Origin: Prevotella sp.
GTDB taxonomy: Bacteria > Bacteroidota > Bacteroidia > Bacteroidales > Bacteroidaceae
Direction of reading: 5' to 3'
DNA: 64,000 bases
NCBI GenBank assembly: GCA_015060535.1
Contig: SUYH01000005.1
Location: 1 to 64,000 of the forward strand
The notes beneath the pieces were generated by a model. That model made no database searches, was not told where the DNA came from, and was given only the letters and a program-made list of their open reading frames with translations. Of the stretch, positions 5,859-13,900 are shown piece after piece. Each line of letters begins with the position of its first letter. The first letter of the stretch is position 1. The position numbers and the translations under genes were made by a program.

Positions 5859-7615
5859 CAGATAGACTCGATGAATTTGATGACGGCATCACGATCGGCC
5901 TTCTTCAGCTTGTAGAACTTCTCAGTAGCCCGGTAGGCATCCGACTGCTTGGAGTAGCCGTGCCACATGATGGCCTCGAGAACGGTGCGGGCACGACAGT
6001 CGTGCAAGCGATCGTCGGCACCCGTCAGCTGACGAGACAAGCCGCGACCCCAGAGTGGGGTAGTGCGACACCAGCCCGTGCGGATATCGTTCTTCATAAA
6101 CAGACGGTGCTGTACCATATCGGTATAAGGCCAGATGGTCTGGTTGGCGAATCGTGGCAGCATCTTGCTGGCATCCTTGCCCACGCTCTGGGCATAGGCC
6201 TTGGTGGAAGCGTCAATCCACATGTTGTCGGCTCCTGTGGTCCATGAGGGACGGTGACACGAGGCACAACCCAATTCTGTGAAGAGCTGCTTGCCGCGCT
6301 GGACGTCTGCATCGTTCAGATTGCGAGCGGCAGGAACAGCCAGACCACGGTGCCACACCATGAACTGATAGTACTGCTTGTCGGTCATCTCCTCCTGACC
6401 ATTGTAGGGGGCACCCTGGAACAGATACTTGTCGAAGGTCTCCTTCTTGGCGATGGACGAACAGCTCAGTATCTCGTTGACGCGGTTGGCAATGCCAGCG
6501 TCGGTGCCGTCAGCATAGTAGGGATGCAGGATGCTCAGTGGCGAGGCACCATTCTCCTTGATATATTTGATGACCTCAGGGTCCTCGCTCTGTGCCTTAG
6601 CCCAGGCCGGTGTGGTGTAAAGCCAATGGCGGTCGGAGCGCGTCACGTTGGTGATGTTCCAAATGGCATTGGCACCAGCACCATCCTGCAGCGATCCACG
6701 CGTCATGGCATAGGTGAAGCGCTTCAGCGGACCGTGGTCGCCACGATGCTTGCCGGTGTCGTTATAGCCAGCAGCATAGTAGGCTGAGGCCTTGAAACTC
6801 CCTGCCTCCTTGTCCCACATGGCAGGATTCAGCTCGACATACTTGCTCTCGGCAGCCCACTGCTTCTCGATATCCTCGTCGTCGATGGCGTCGAGCAGTC
6901 CGGTGCCATAGACGCCGATGGTGGACTCCAGGCGGACATCATAGTTCTCGGGCTTAGGGTTGGTGTTGAAGGCAGACTGTGGAATGCGCACCTCAGGATA
7001 GATGAGCGCATACTGCTCGCCATCCTCGAACTGCATGGGCAGACCACTCTCCATGGCCGTCACCTCTTTCCACTCGATGCTGATCTGGCTCTCGTCGATA
7101 GGTGCCTTGAAAGGCGTCATAGCCTGTGTCTGGGGCATACCCGTCACTTCGGTGATGTAGCCGTTGGTGTCAGGATGGTAGATGACCAGCAGATAACCGT
7201 TGCCAATGGTGTTGGCGCGATACTCCGTCTGGCGCTTTCCATGACCGTAGCCAGGGTGGCAGGCAATACAACTGTTGCGCACCCAGGCAGGACCCAGTCC
7301 CTTGCGAGGCTCCTGTTCGAAGGTGTAGAGGTGTTCGAAGAAGTCCTCGCCCGTATTGAAATCATCGTCCATGCCAGCCTGTTCGGCAGCAGGGGCAATG
7401 GCAGAGTAGCTGGCCTTCTCGGTAGTGCCCAGCTGACCGCCAGGAAACCACTCGTCGGCTGTGAAGTTGCCCGTAGCCTTGCCAAACACCTCCTCGTCGA
7501 GGGTCAGCGAGCCCAGGTCCTTGGCACTGGCACTGTCGCTACTATCGGAACATGCTGCCAGCAAAGTTGCTGACAGCAGTCCCAGACATGTTGTTTTGAA
7601 AAGTTCTCTTCTCAT
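5858..7615 (-). CDS. Di-haem oxidoreductase lipoprotein (DHOR/thiol oxidoreductase family)
   Basis: A 585-residue lipoprotein: signal with lipobox ending at Cys22 (TLLAAC), then a large domain with two c-type haem sites, CIACH at 116-120 and CASCH at 450-454. Layout and length fit the DHOR family (di-haem cytochrome c peroxidase relatives, once called thiol oxidoreductases). It should act in the periplasm, anchored in a membrane. In Bacteroidetes these genes commonly travel with imelysin lipoproteins, exactly as here (imelysin stop 9 bases upstream). The probable context is periplasmic iron or peroxide handling; the substrate is unknown. Confidence 0.88.
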   Translation of the reverse strand: MRRELFKTTCLGLLSATLLAACSDSSDSASAKDLGSLTLDEEVFGKATGNFTADEWFPGGQLGTTEKASYSAIAPAAEQAGMDDDFNTGEDFFEHLYTFEQEPRKGLGPAWVRNSCIACHPGYGHGKRQTEYRANTIGNGYLLVIYHPDTNGYITEVTGMPQTQAMTPFKAPIDESQISIEWKEVTAMESGLPMQFEDGEQYALIYPEVRIPQSAFNTNPKPENYDVRLESTIGVYGTGLLDAIDDEDIEKQWAAESKYVELNPAMWDKEAGSFKASAYYAAGYNDTGKHRGDHGPLKRFTYAMTRGSLQDGAGANAIWNITNVTRSDRHWLYTTPAWAKAQSEDPEVIKYIKENGASPLSILHPYYADGTDAGIANRVNEILSCSSIAKKETFDKYLFQGAPYNGQEEMTDKQYYQFMVWHRGLAVPAARNLNDADVQRGKQLFTELGCASCHRPSWTTGADNMWIDASTKAYAQSVGKDASKMLPRFANQTIWPYTDMVQHRLFMKNDIRTGWCRTTPLWGRGLSRQLTGADDRLHDCRARTVLEAIMWHGYSKQSDAYRATEKFYKLKKADRDAVIKFIESI

Positions 7616-7624
7616 GAGCTATGA

Positions 7625-8953
7625 TTACTCTGTGATTGAATCCCAGTTGTCAGGGTCGTCGAAATCCTTACCCCATACCACGCTGCAATACTTGACGAAA
7701 GGAGCGGGCATATTGCTGATGTTCTCGATAGCCGATACATAAGTACCTTCTAATGCTGTGTTCACGCTGTTCTTGTTGACGCTGGCGAAGAAGGTGTGGA
7801 AACTGTACTGGTTGGCCGTCTTGTCGGTAGAACCCAGCCAGATGTTACGGATAGAGCGGATGTTGTCGCGGAAGTCGGTGATAGAGTTGTAGCTATAGGG
7901 CGACTCCACATAAGCGATGTCAGCGTTGGAGAAGGGGTTGGCAATCTTGGCAGTACCTACCTCGTTGGCGATACCCACGCAAGAACCCTCGTCGTTAGAG
8001 AGAACCTGTGCGATGGCTGCCTTCAGGGTAGAGAAGGTGCTCTTGCTGTCAGCGATACCAGCCTTGAAGAGGTTCTCGCCAAAGGAAAGACCACGAGAGG
8101 TGGTGTAATCCAGCTTGGCAGCCTTGACCACTGCTACGCGGTTGGCATTGGCCTCGGTCTCTCCCTCCCAGGCTACCTGCAGCTGATAGCAACGCTCCTT
8201 CAGCAGTTTGCAGATGGTCTGAGCGTAAGCCAGCTCCTGAGCACCCGAAATCTGTTCGAAGTTGGTATAGGTGTCGTTGCCCTTCAGCTCAGCCACCTTA
8301 CGGTTCTGGCCATTACGGAACAGGATGAACTCCAGAGCGTGGAAGCCCAGGATGGTGGCGTCCTCCAGCATCTCGTCGTTCATGCCGTTGTTGAAGTAGT
8401 TGAGCAGCAAGGTGCGGTTCAGGGGCCATGAGTCGATGGTGGGGTCGATGTCGAAGTCGGAAGCTGCACCCATGAGGAAAGCCTCAGAGCGCTCCCAGTT
8501 CAGACGGGCAGCCTTGAAGTCTGCACAGGCCTGGTCAATCTGAGCCTGTGTGATGGTGTTGACCGTCAGACCATTCAGCGTCTTCTCCAAGTCTTCTACG
8601 TCGTCAGCCAGCTGTGTGTAGGTAGGAACGATGACGTTGCTGACCAACGTCTGCAGCACCTTGCGCAGATAAGCCTCCTGCTCTTCGCTGAGTTTGGCAG
8701 AGGCAATGGTGGCGTTGGCCTTCTCGAGCTGGTCTACCAAGTCGCCACAGTCGTCGATGGCTTGCTGTCCGAAGGTCTTGCTGCTATAGCTGGCAGCTGC
8801 CGTGTTCGACGCATAGGTGTCGTTGTCGACAACTGGTGTGGTGTTGACGATGTTGAAGTCGGTGTTGCTGTTGTTGTCGTCGCTGTTACTGCTACATGCA
8901 GTAAATGAGAGTCCTGCCATGAGGACTGTCATGGAATAAATCAGTTTTTTCAT
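7625..8953 (-). CDS. Imelysin family lipoprotein
   Basis: A 442-residue lipoprotein with lipobox Cys20 (GLSFTAC) and a Ser/Asn/Asp-rich linker. The imelysin signature GxHxxE is present as GFHALE (residues 203-208), preceded by the typical WERSEAFLMGAASDFDIDP block. Imelysin-like proteins (ICMP/EfeO relatives) are linked to iron uptake in other bacteria, with the GxHxxE residues proposed as a metal site. Two helical repeats are expected and the length is normal. It is the second gene of the operon, between porin and di-haem oxidoreductase. Metal specificity cannot be read from the sequence. Confidence 0.9.
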   Translation of the reverse strand: MKKLIYSMTVLMAGLSFTACSSNSDDNNSNTDFNIVNTTPVVDNDTYASNTAAASYSSKTFGQQAIDDCGDLVDQLEKANATIASAKLSEEQEAYLRKVLQTLVSNVIVPTYTQLADDVEDLEKTLNGLTVNTITQAQIDQACADFKAARLNWERSEAFLMGAASDFDIDPTIDSWPLNRTLLLNYFNNGMNDEMLEDATILGFHALEFILFRNGQNRKVAELKGNDTYTNFEQISGAQELAYAQTICKLLKERCYQLQVAWEGETEANANRVAVVKAAKLDYTTSRGLSFGENLFKAGIADSKSTFSTLKAAIAQVLSNDEGSCVGIANEVGTAKIANPFSNADIAYVESPYSYNSITDFRDNIRSIRNIWLGSTDKTANQYSFHTFFASVNKNSVNTALEGTYVSAIENISNMPAPFVKYCSVVWGKDFDDPDNWDSITE

Positions 8954-8995
8954 TGTTGTTATATGATTGATGAATGATGTGGTTGTTCTTTTGTG

Positions 8996-10288
8996 TTATC
9001 TGAAGAGTCCGACGTAGGCCACTCCGAGATTGATGGAAGGCTCGTCGTTGTAAAGGTTCTTCAGCAGTCGCTTGGAGTATTCGCCCTTGATGGCAATCTG
9101 GCGGATGGGGTAGTAGTTGACACCTACGGCAAAACGCTTCACGGCAGTATAGGCGTAGCTGACACCCTTCGTATCGCTGGCGTAGGGATTGTAGGCCTCA
9201 TAGCGTCCGAAGACGTAAAACTTCTGTCCGTCCTTGCGCATGCTCTCAATCTGCGAGAAGATGTCGTATCCTGCCTCGATACCGATGGCATAGGCATTGC
9301 CGCTGACAAAGGCTGAGTGCTTGTAGGGTGACTTTGAGTTCAGTCGGTTGTACATATATTTCAACTGTTCGGCATCGCCCAGATAGCCGTAGTCTGCCTG
9401 TCCGCGAACAATCCAGTTGTGGGCATGATAGGTGAAGTCGATGGAGCCGATGGCTATCTTTCCCTTGTAGGTAGCACCAGCACCGCTGGCATCGTTGGGG
9501 TAGGTGTTGCCGATGCTGTGGCCATAGTATCCGCTCAGTCCGATGCGCAGTCCTGGAACGCTGTAGTTGTCGATGCGCAAGGCGGCGCCGTACTTGTTGG
9601 CTACGTCGAACTCCAGGGGCGACTTGTTGCCCTTGTGAATCCAGCCGGTATTGGTGAAGTGGTCGGCATTCAGACCAGCCAGGAACTGTGCCTCATAGCG
9701 GAAGTCGCCATAGCGCCCAAAGAACGAGATACCGGTCTGGTGCCAGGTAGAGGGCATGATGGTGTTTTCGCCTTCCGGACGATAGACGGTAAAGAAATTC
9801 AGCGGCTCGTGGTGGGCATTGTTCAGACCTACGGGCACGACGATATGGCCGACGCGGAGATTGCCCCAGCGGCCGAACGTCTTCTGCAGCCAGAACTGCT
9901 CCAGCTCCACCTCGCCACTCTTCTCGGTCTCCTGTTCCCATTCGCCGCCTTCCTCGTCTTCCTTCTCGTAGGCGATACCTGTGCCGCCATGCTCGAACTC
10001 AATCTCAGTACCGAACGACCAGCCCTTGCCGAAGTCGTAGCCCAGATAGATGACAGCATGTGGAATGTCGAAGCGCCCGTGCGACGGGTCGTTCTTATGC
10101 TCCTCAGGCTGACTGTAGCGGCTCACGTGGTCGCTAAAATAGTTACGCGAGAAACAGACTTCTCCATAGCCGCCGATGCTCAGTCGGTTGCCTCTGGCGT
10201 GGTTCATCACGCTGTCGGCAGCATCGCCCTGAGCCATAGCGACCATACTCATGAATACGGATATGAATCCGAATACAAATCTTTTCAT
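8996..10288 (-). CDS. Outer-membrane porin-like beta-barrel
   Basis: A 430-residue protein with a signal peptide (MKRFVFGFISVFMSMVAMAQ) and a beta-barrel pattern of alternating aromatic and polar residues up to a C-terminal YVGLFR. It has the GGYGEVCFSRNYFSD start and the LEQFWLQKTFG, LRVGHIVVPVGLNN segments typical of Bacteroidetes phosphate-selective/OprO-like porins. The acidic insertion EKEDEEGGEWEQETEKSGE may form a loop that attracts cations. It is the first gene of the porin, imelysin, oxidoreductase, membrane-protein operon, so it may let a metal or chelate reach the imelysin. The substrate is inferred only. Confidence 0.85.
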   Translation of the reverse strand: MKRFVFGFISVFMSMVAMAQGDAADSVMNHARGNRLSIGGYGEVCFSRNYFSDHVSRYSQPEEHKNDPSHGRFDIPHAVIYLGYDFGKGWSFGTEIEFEHGGTGIAYEKEDEEGGEWEQETEKSGEVELEQFWLQKTFGRWGNLRVGHIVVPVGLNNAHHEPLNFFTVYRPEGENTIMPSTWHQTGISFFGRYGDFRYEAQFLAGLNADHFTNTGWIHKGNKSPLEFDVANKYGAALRIDNYSVPGLRIGLSGYYGHSIGNTYPNDASGAGATYKGKIAIGSIDFTYHAHNWIVRGQADYGYLGDAEQLKYMYNRLNSKSPYKHSAFVSGNAYAIGIEAGYDIFSQIESMRKDGQKFYVFGRYEAYNPYASDTKGVSYAYTAVKRFAVGVNYYPIRQIAIKGEYSKRLLKNLYNDEPSINLGVAYVGLFR

Positions 10289-10315
10289 AACAAATTATGT
10301 GGTTAAAAACGGATG

Positions 10316-10345
10316 CAAAGGTATGGCAATTCTGTTTTTTCTGCA
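10316..10345 (-). promoter_or_regulatory. Promoter of the porin-imelysin operon
   Basis: On the minus strand TACCTTTG lies at 10316-10323 with TTGC 19 bp upstream. The -33 element overlaps the left arm of the inverted repeat at 10341-10383. Confidence 0.7.
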
Positions 10346-10383
10346 ATACCTAATTATGATGAAAATGATTTTTACTATTGCAG
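10341..10383. promoter_or_regulatory. Inverted repeat shared by two divergent promoters
   Basis: CTGCAATA (10341-10348) and TATTGCAG (10376-10383) are a perfect 8-bp inverted repeat with a 27-base gap. Each arm covers the -33 region of one divergent promoter (porin operon and hemerythrin-LuxR gene), so a dimeric regulator could control both. Confidence 0.5.
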
Positions 10384-10408
10384 AATTCACTAAAAATTAT
10401 TACTTTTG
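10378..10408 (+). promoter_or_regulatory. Promoter of the hemerythrin-LuxR gene
   Basis: TTGC at 10378-10381, 19 bp, TACTTTTG at 10401-10408; 35 bases precede the ATG. Confidence 0.75.
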
Positions 10409-10443
10409 CAGCGTCATTCATTTAATAAGGTATAAAGGGAACA

Positions 10444-11403
10444 ATGAAGAACTTGAAGATGTATGAGCCACAAGACAAGATGATCACGCTCATCAAGGAT
10501 AATTATAGTGTGCTGCAGGCACTTGGCAGCTTCGGCATCAACCTGGGTTTTGGCGACAAGACGGTGGCTGAGACCTGCGAGATGAATGGGGTGGACACCT
10601 ATACCTTCCTGGCGGTGGTCAACTTCACCATCAACGACTTCACCAATTATGATGATGACGAGCGCATCAGCGTGCCTACGCTGCTGCACTACCTGGAGGC
10701 CAGCCATGCCTACTATCTCGACTTCCAACTGCCCTTTATCCGTCGCGAGTTGCAGGAGAGCATCAGCGAGGGCAATCAGCTGGGGCAGCTCATCATGAAA
10801 TTCTATGATGAATATGCCCAGGAGATTCGCCGCCACATGAAGTACGAGGAGAAGACATTGTTCCCTTATGTGCAGTCGCTACTTGACAACCAGCCTGCCA
10901 ACGACTATAACATCGAGATGTTCTCGAAGCACCATGAGAGTACGGACAAGAAGCTGCGCGAGCTGAAGCTCATGATTATTAAGTATCTGCCTGCCAATGC
11001 CCATCTGAACAACCTGCTGACAGCTACGCTCTACGATATCTACAACAACGAGGAATGGCTGCGCCAGCATGCTGAGGTGGAGGACCATATCTTTACGCCT
11101 GCCATCCGCAGACTGGAGCGTCAGACCAAGCAGAACGACGTGACGAAGAACATCTCGACGATGGTCTTCAAGGGTGGTCAGGACGGTGGCGAGGTGCTGA
11201 GTGAGCGCGAGCGCGACGTCATTGTCAGCGTGGTACAGGGCATGCAGAACAAGGAGATAGCCGATCACCTGTGTATCTCTATCAATACGGTGATCACCCA
11301 TCGTCGCAACATCGCGCGCAAGTTGCAGATCCACAGTCCTGCAGGTCTCACGATTTATGCTATTGTCAACGGATTGGTCGATATCAGCAGCGTGAAGCTG
11401 TGA
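10444..11403 (+). CDS. Hemerythrin-domain LuxR-type regulator
   Basis: A 319-residue two-part protein. Residues about 15-60 resemble the ScdA N-terminal domain (ETCEMNGVDTYTFL) without its Cys pair. Residues about 75-225 form a hemerythrin-like four-helix domain with candidate iron ligands His82, His88, His131, Glu135, His163/164, His209 and Glu213. Residues about 250-312 are a LuxR/GerE helix-turn-helix (LSERERDVIVSVVQG, NKEIADHLCISINTVITHRR). RIC/YtfE-type hemerythrins respond to iron, oxygen or nitric oxide; joining one to a DNA-binding domain suggests a direct sensor-regulator. It is divergent from the porin-imelysin operon and convergent with another LuxR gene 7 bases away. Confidence 0.88.
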   Translation: MKNLKMYEPQDKMITLIKDNYSVLQALGSFGINLGFGDKTVAETCEMNGVDTYTFLAVVNFTINDFTNYDDDERISVPTLLHYLEASHAYYLDFQLPFIRRELQESISEGNQLGQLIMKFYDEYAQEIRRHMKYEEKTLFPYVQSLLDNQPANDYNIEMFSKHHESTDKKLRELKLMIIKYLPANAHLNNLLTATLYDIYNNEEWLRQHAEVEDHIFTPAIRRLERQTKQNDVTKNISTMVFKGGQDGGEVLSERERDVIVSVVQGMQNKEIADHLCISINTVITHRRNIARKLQIHSPAGLTIYAIVNGLVDISSVKL

Positions 11404-11410
11404 TGGCGGC

Positions 11411-12016
11411 TTAGATGGTATTGATGTCTACATAGCCGTGCATGACGGCATAGATAGTCAATGCCGAAACGCTCTTCATACCCAGTTTCTCCATGATGTT
11501 CTTACGGTGGGTAATGACGGTAGAAAGGCCGATGTGCAGTTTTTCGGCAATCTCTTTGTTGATGTTACCCTGAACGATGAGCGACATCACTTCAATTTCC
11601 CTGTCAGTCAGTATCTTCTGCTGCAGCACATGCGGCATCTGGGGTAGGTTATGTCCGCCAGCGTGGGCATGCTGCTCTAGCATCAGCAGCGACTTGACGA
11701 GTTGTTGCTCAGGCTGGTTGATATAGAGGCTATGGAATTCGGAAAGCTGGGCGGAGTCGCTGAACGAGAGCGTCAGCACGATAGTCTTCCGCTTGTGTTG
11801 GGTGAAGTAAGCCCTGTTGCGCAAGACGATGTCCATAGCGACGAAGAAGTGGAAATATGTGTCAGGCTGGCTGGCTTCCAGTTCGGCAAATGTTCCGAAC
11901 GTGTCGACAGTCATGATAGGCATCACGTTCAGCAGAATTTGTTTCAGCCCCAGCGTAGCCAGCGTGTTGCTGTCTACGATAGCTATTTTGGGCCTTCCGC
12001 TTGTTATTTTCTCCAC
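11411..12016 (-). CDS. LuxR-family response-regulator-like protein
   Basis: A 201-residue protein: a receiver-like N-terminal domain (PKIAIVDSNTLATLGLKQIL) and a C-terminal LuxR helix-turn-helix (LTDREIEVMSLIVQG, NKEIAEKLHIGLSTVITHRK). The receiver is degenerate: one Asp instead of the usual acidic pair near the start, a possible acceptor Asp in FFVAMDIVL, a Thr in IVLTLS, and no clear conserved Lys. It may thus work without phosphorylation. It is the last gene of the minus-strand operon, 12 bases after the RelA/SpoT-domain gene. Its C-terminal 60 residues closely match those of the convergent hemerythrin-LuxR protein, including the end TIYAVMHGYVDI. Confidence 0.85.
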   Translation of the reverse strand: MEKITSGRPKIAIVDSNTLATLGLKQILLNVMPIMTVDTFGTFAELEASQPDTYFHFFVAMDIVLRNRAYFTQHKRKTIVLTLSFSDSAQLSEFHSLYINQPEQQLVKSLLMLEQHAHAGGHNLPQMPHVLQQKILTDREIEVMSLIVQGNINKEIAEKLHIGLSTVITHRKNIMEKLGMKSVSALTIYAVMHGYVDINTI

Positions 12017-12028
12017 GTTCTAGTCTTT

Positions 12029-13123
12029 TTATTTGCTCATGAACGACAGTCGGCTGGCTTGTTCGATGACGATGTTAGCCAGCGTGTCGTTTTGTTGGTG
12101 ATTGCCGTTGATGGCATCGAAAATCTTGACGAGTCCTGGTTTTCCTCGGCCCGTCTTCAGGTTGTGTACGATGCAGAGGTTCTGCAGTCCTATCGTCTCT
12201 GAAAGGATATCGATATCCGTGCTGCCCAGTTGGAACAGTGCCAGCTGGTAGGCGTCGTCGGAGTCTTCCTTGATCATGCGGCCAATGTCGCCCAGCGTGC
12301 GCAGCCTCAGTTGTCGCATCACGTTGAGGTAGGGCAGGAACGAGGCCTCTTGTATCTCGGCCTGGGTGATGGCGGCAATCTTGCGGTTCAGCTTGTCGAA
12401 GGGGCGTGTCGACATGTACGAATTGAACGAGTCGCCATCGATGGGCACCTCTTCCAACAGTCCTTTATGTACCAATTTCTGGATGCGTCGACGATAGTCA
12501 ACGATGGATGTTCGGATGCGGCTGAACTCATCGTCGGCCACCTCCAGCATACCTGCCAGTCGGCTGAGCTGCCGGTGGTACTCCTGTGGTATCTCCACCT
12601 CCGACTTGTAACCGATGTCGTGCTGAATGGCCGACCATACATGCTGCAGGGCTGTACGCATCTGGAGCTCGAAGCGGATCTCGTTCAGTTGGGGCAGCTC
12701 AGGGTCGAAGTAAAGTGTCTTGGGCAATCGGCAGATATAGTGCAGCGAGTTGTATCCAAAACTAGTCACCTCGTGCATCTTGCGCTTGTCAACCGAGTTA
12801 GGCCAGTCTATCTCGAAGAGCGACTCCGCCAAAGCGGCAATGCGGTCTACGTCTTCGTTATAGAATGTGATGATACGGGCTCCGAAGATGTCAGTAATGT
12901 CCATGATCGATTGGTATTTCGCCCCCTTTCGCTTCAACTTGCCAGCCAGCGAGTCTTCCGTCTTGATGCGAAACTCCATCGAGTTAATGACAATGTCACT
13001 CTTCTTAAGCTGCATGCCCAGTTTCTGGGTGACGACATCCTGCAATTGCAAGTAGAGATGCTGCTGGGAATGATATTCTGCCAGTAGCATCTCTCCATGC
13101 AGGTCGAGACCGTAGTTCTCCAT
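12029..13123 (-). CDS. RelA/SpoT-domain protein, possible small alarmone synthetase
   Basis: A 364-residue protein with a central RelA/SpoT synthetase domain: EFRIKTEDSLAGKLKRK, then DITDIFGARIITFY with the catalytic-type Asp, SFGYNSLHYI, and EIRFELQMRTALQHVWSAIQ with the catalytic-type Glu, ending in HDIGYKS. These are the ppGpp-synthetase landmarks; there is no HD hydrolase, TGS or ACT domain. The C-terminal ~150 residues are helical and unassigned. It would make (p)ppGpp from GTP/GDP and ATP if active. It follows the STAS gene by 15 bases and precedes the LuxR gene by 12, so its synthesis is tied to a partner-switching module. Confidence 0.88.
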   Translation of the reverse strand: MENYGLDLHGEMLLAEYHSQQHLYLQLQDVVTQKLGMQLKKSDIVINSMEFRIKTEDSLAGKLKRKGAKYQSIMDITDIFGARIITFYNEDVDRIAALAESLFEIDWPNSVDKRKMHEVTSFGYNSLHYICRLPKTLYFDPELPQLNEIRFELQMRTALQHVWSAIQHDIGYKSEVEIPQEYHRQLSRLAGMLEVADDEFSRIRTSIVDYRRRIQKLVHKGLLEEVPIDGDSFNSYMSTRPFDKLNRKIAAITQAEIQEASFLPYLNVMRQLRLRTLGDIGRMIKEDSDDAYQLALFQLGSTDIDILSETIGLQNLCIVHNLKTGRGKPGLVKIFDAINGNHQQNDTLANIVIEQASRLSFMSK

Positions 13124-13138
13124 AGGGAATTGAGGTTT

Positions 13139-13441
13139 TTATTTAATCTCGAACAGGTTGAAGAACCCTGTCATCATAAATACCTTCTTGATCTCGTCAT
13201 TGATGTTCACAATGACTACCTTTCCGCCCTTGGCAGAAGTCTCCTTGCGGAGCGTCAGGAATAAGCGCAGACCAGAGCTGCTGATGTATTCCAGGTTGGT
13301 GCAGTCGAGTGTGATTACCTTGTCGGCATTCTCCAGCAGCGGAGCAACGTCCTGCTGAGCCTTTACGGCTGCCGGGGTGTCCAAACGACCGTTGAAAATG
13401 GCAGTCATACCACCGTTCTGCTCTATGATTTCAATATTCAT
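13139..13441 (-). CDS. STAS-domain anti-sigma-antagonist-like protein
   Basis: A 100-residue STAS protein of the SpoIIAA/RsbV type. The conserved block LDCTNLEYISSSGLRLFLTL carries the Ser cluster whose phosphorylation by an RsbW-like kinase switches binding in partner-switching systems. Length is normal for a single domain. It lies 33 bases after the RsbW-like gene and 15 before the RelA/SpoT gene. No phosphatase (RsbU/PP2C) or dedicated sigma factor is encoded nearby, so the output partner is unknown. A paralogue with the same neighbour order is at 50316-50627. Confidence 0.9.
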   Translation of the reverse strand: MNIEIIEQNGGMTAIFNGRLDTPAAVKAQQDVAPLLENADKVITLDCTNLEYISSSGLRLFLTLRKETSAKGGKVVIVNINDEIKKVFMMTGFFNLFEIK

Positions 13442-13474
13442 TGTTGTTAAATTTAGATTTTACATAATTAGGAA

Positions 13475-13888
13475 TTACAGCTTCTTACGCAGCGTCAGCA
13501 CGTTCTTGTCACCATCACGCTGGTATTGGATGACATCCATCAATTGGCGTACCAGGAAGATACCGAGTCCGCCGATGGGGCGCTCCTCTGCCGACAGCGT
13601 GGTGTCAGCGTCTTCCTTGGTTGTAGGGTCGAAAGGAACGCCTGAATCGCTGATGACGAATGTGAGCCATTCGCCGTCGGTCATCGCTTCTATCTCGACG
13701 TTGCCTTGCTGTCCTTCGGGGTAGGCATAGTCCATTACATTGACCACCGCCTCCTCCATGGCAAGGTTAAGGCTCATGGTGAGCGACATGTCAAGAGCCA
13801 TCTCCTCAGCCACCGAGTCGATGAACTCGTTCAGCTGAGGGATGGTCTCAATGTCGTTAGGCAATATCAGACTACGCTTGATTTCCAT
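13475..13888 (-). CDS. RsbW-like serine kinase/anti-sigma ATPase
   Basis: A 137-residue GHKL ATPase of the RsbW/SpoIIAB class (HATPase_c_2). Visible motifs are the N box LNLAMEEAVVNVMDYAYPEG, the G1 box ISDSGVPFDPT and the G2 region PIGGLGIFLVRQLMD. Such kinases phosphorylate a STAS antagonist and sequester a partner, classically a sigma factor. The gene starts 12 bases after the stop of a lipoprotein gene and continues into STAS, RelA/SpoT and LuxR genes. It is clearly paralogous to 49877-50293 (shared MEE and YAYPEG, and DPTxKxDAD blocks). Confidence 0.9.
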   Translation of the reverse strand: MEIKRSLILPNDIETIPQLNEFIDSVAEEMALDMSLTMSLNLAMEEAVVNVMDYAYPEGQQGNVEIEAMTDGEWLTFVISDSGVPFDPTTKEDADTTLSAEERPIGGLGIFLVRQLMDVIQYQRDGDKNVLTLRKKL

Positions 13889-13900
13889 CGTTCAAATCGC

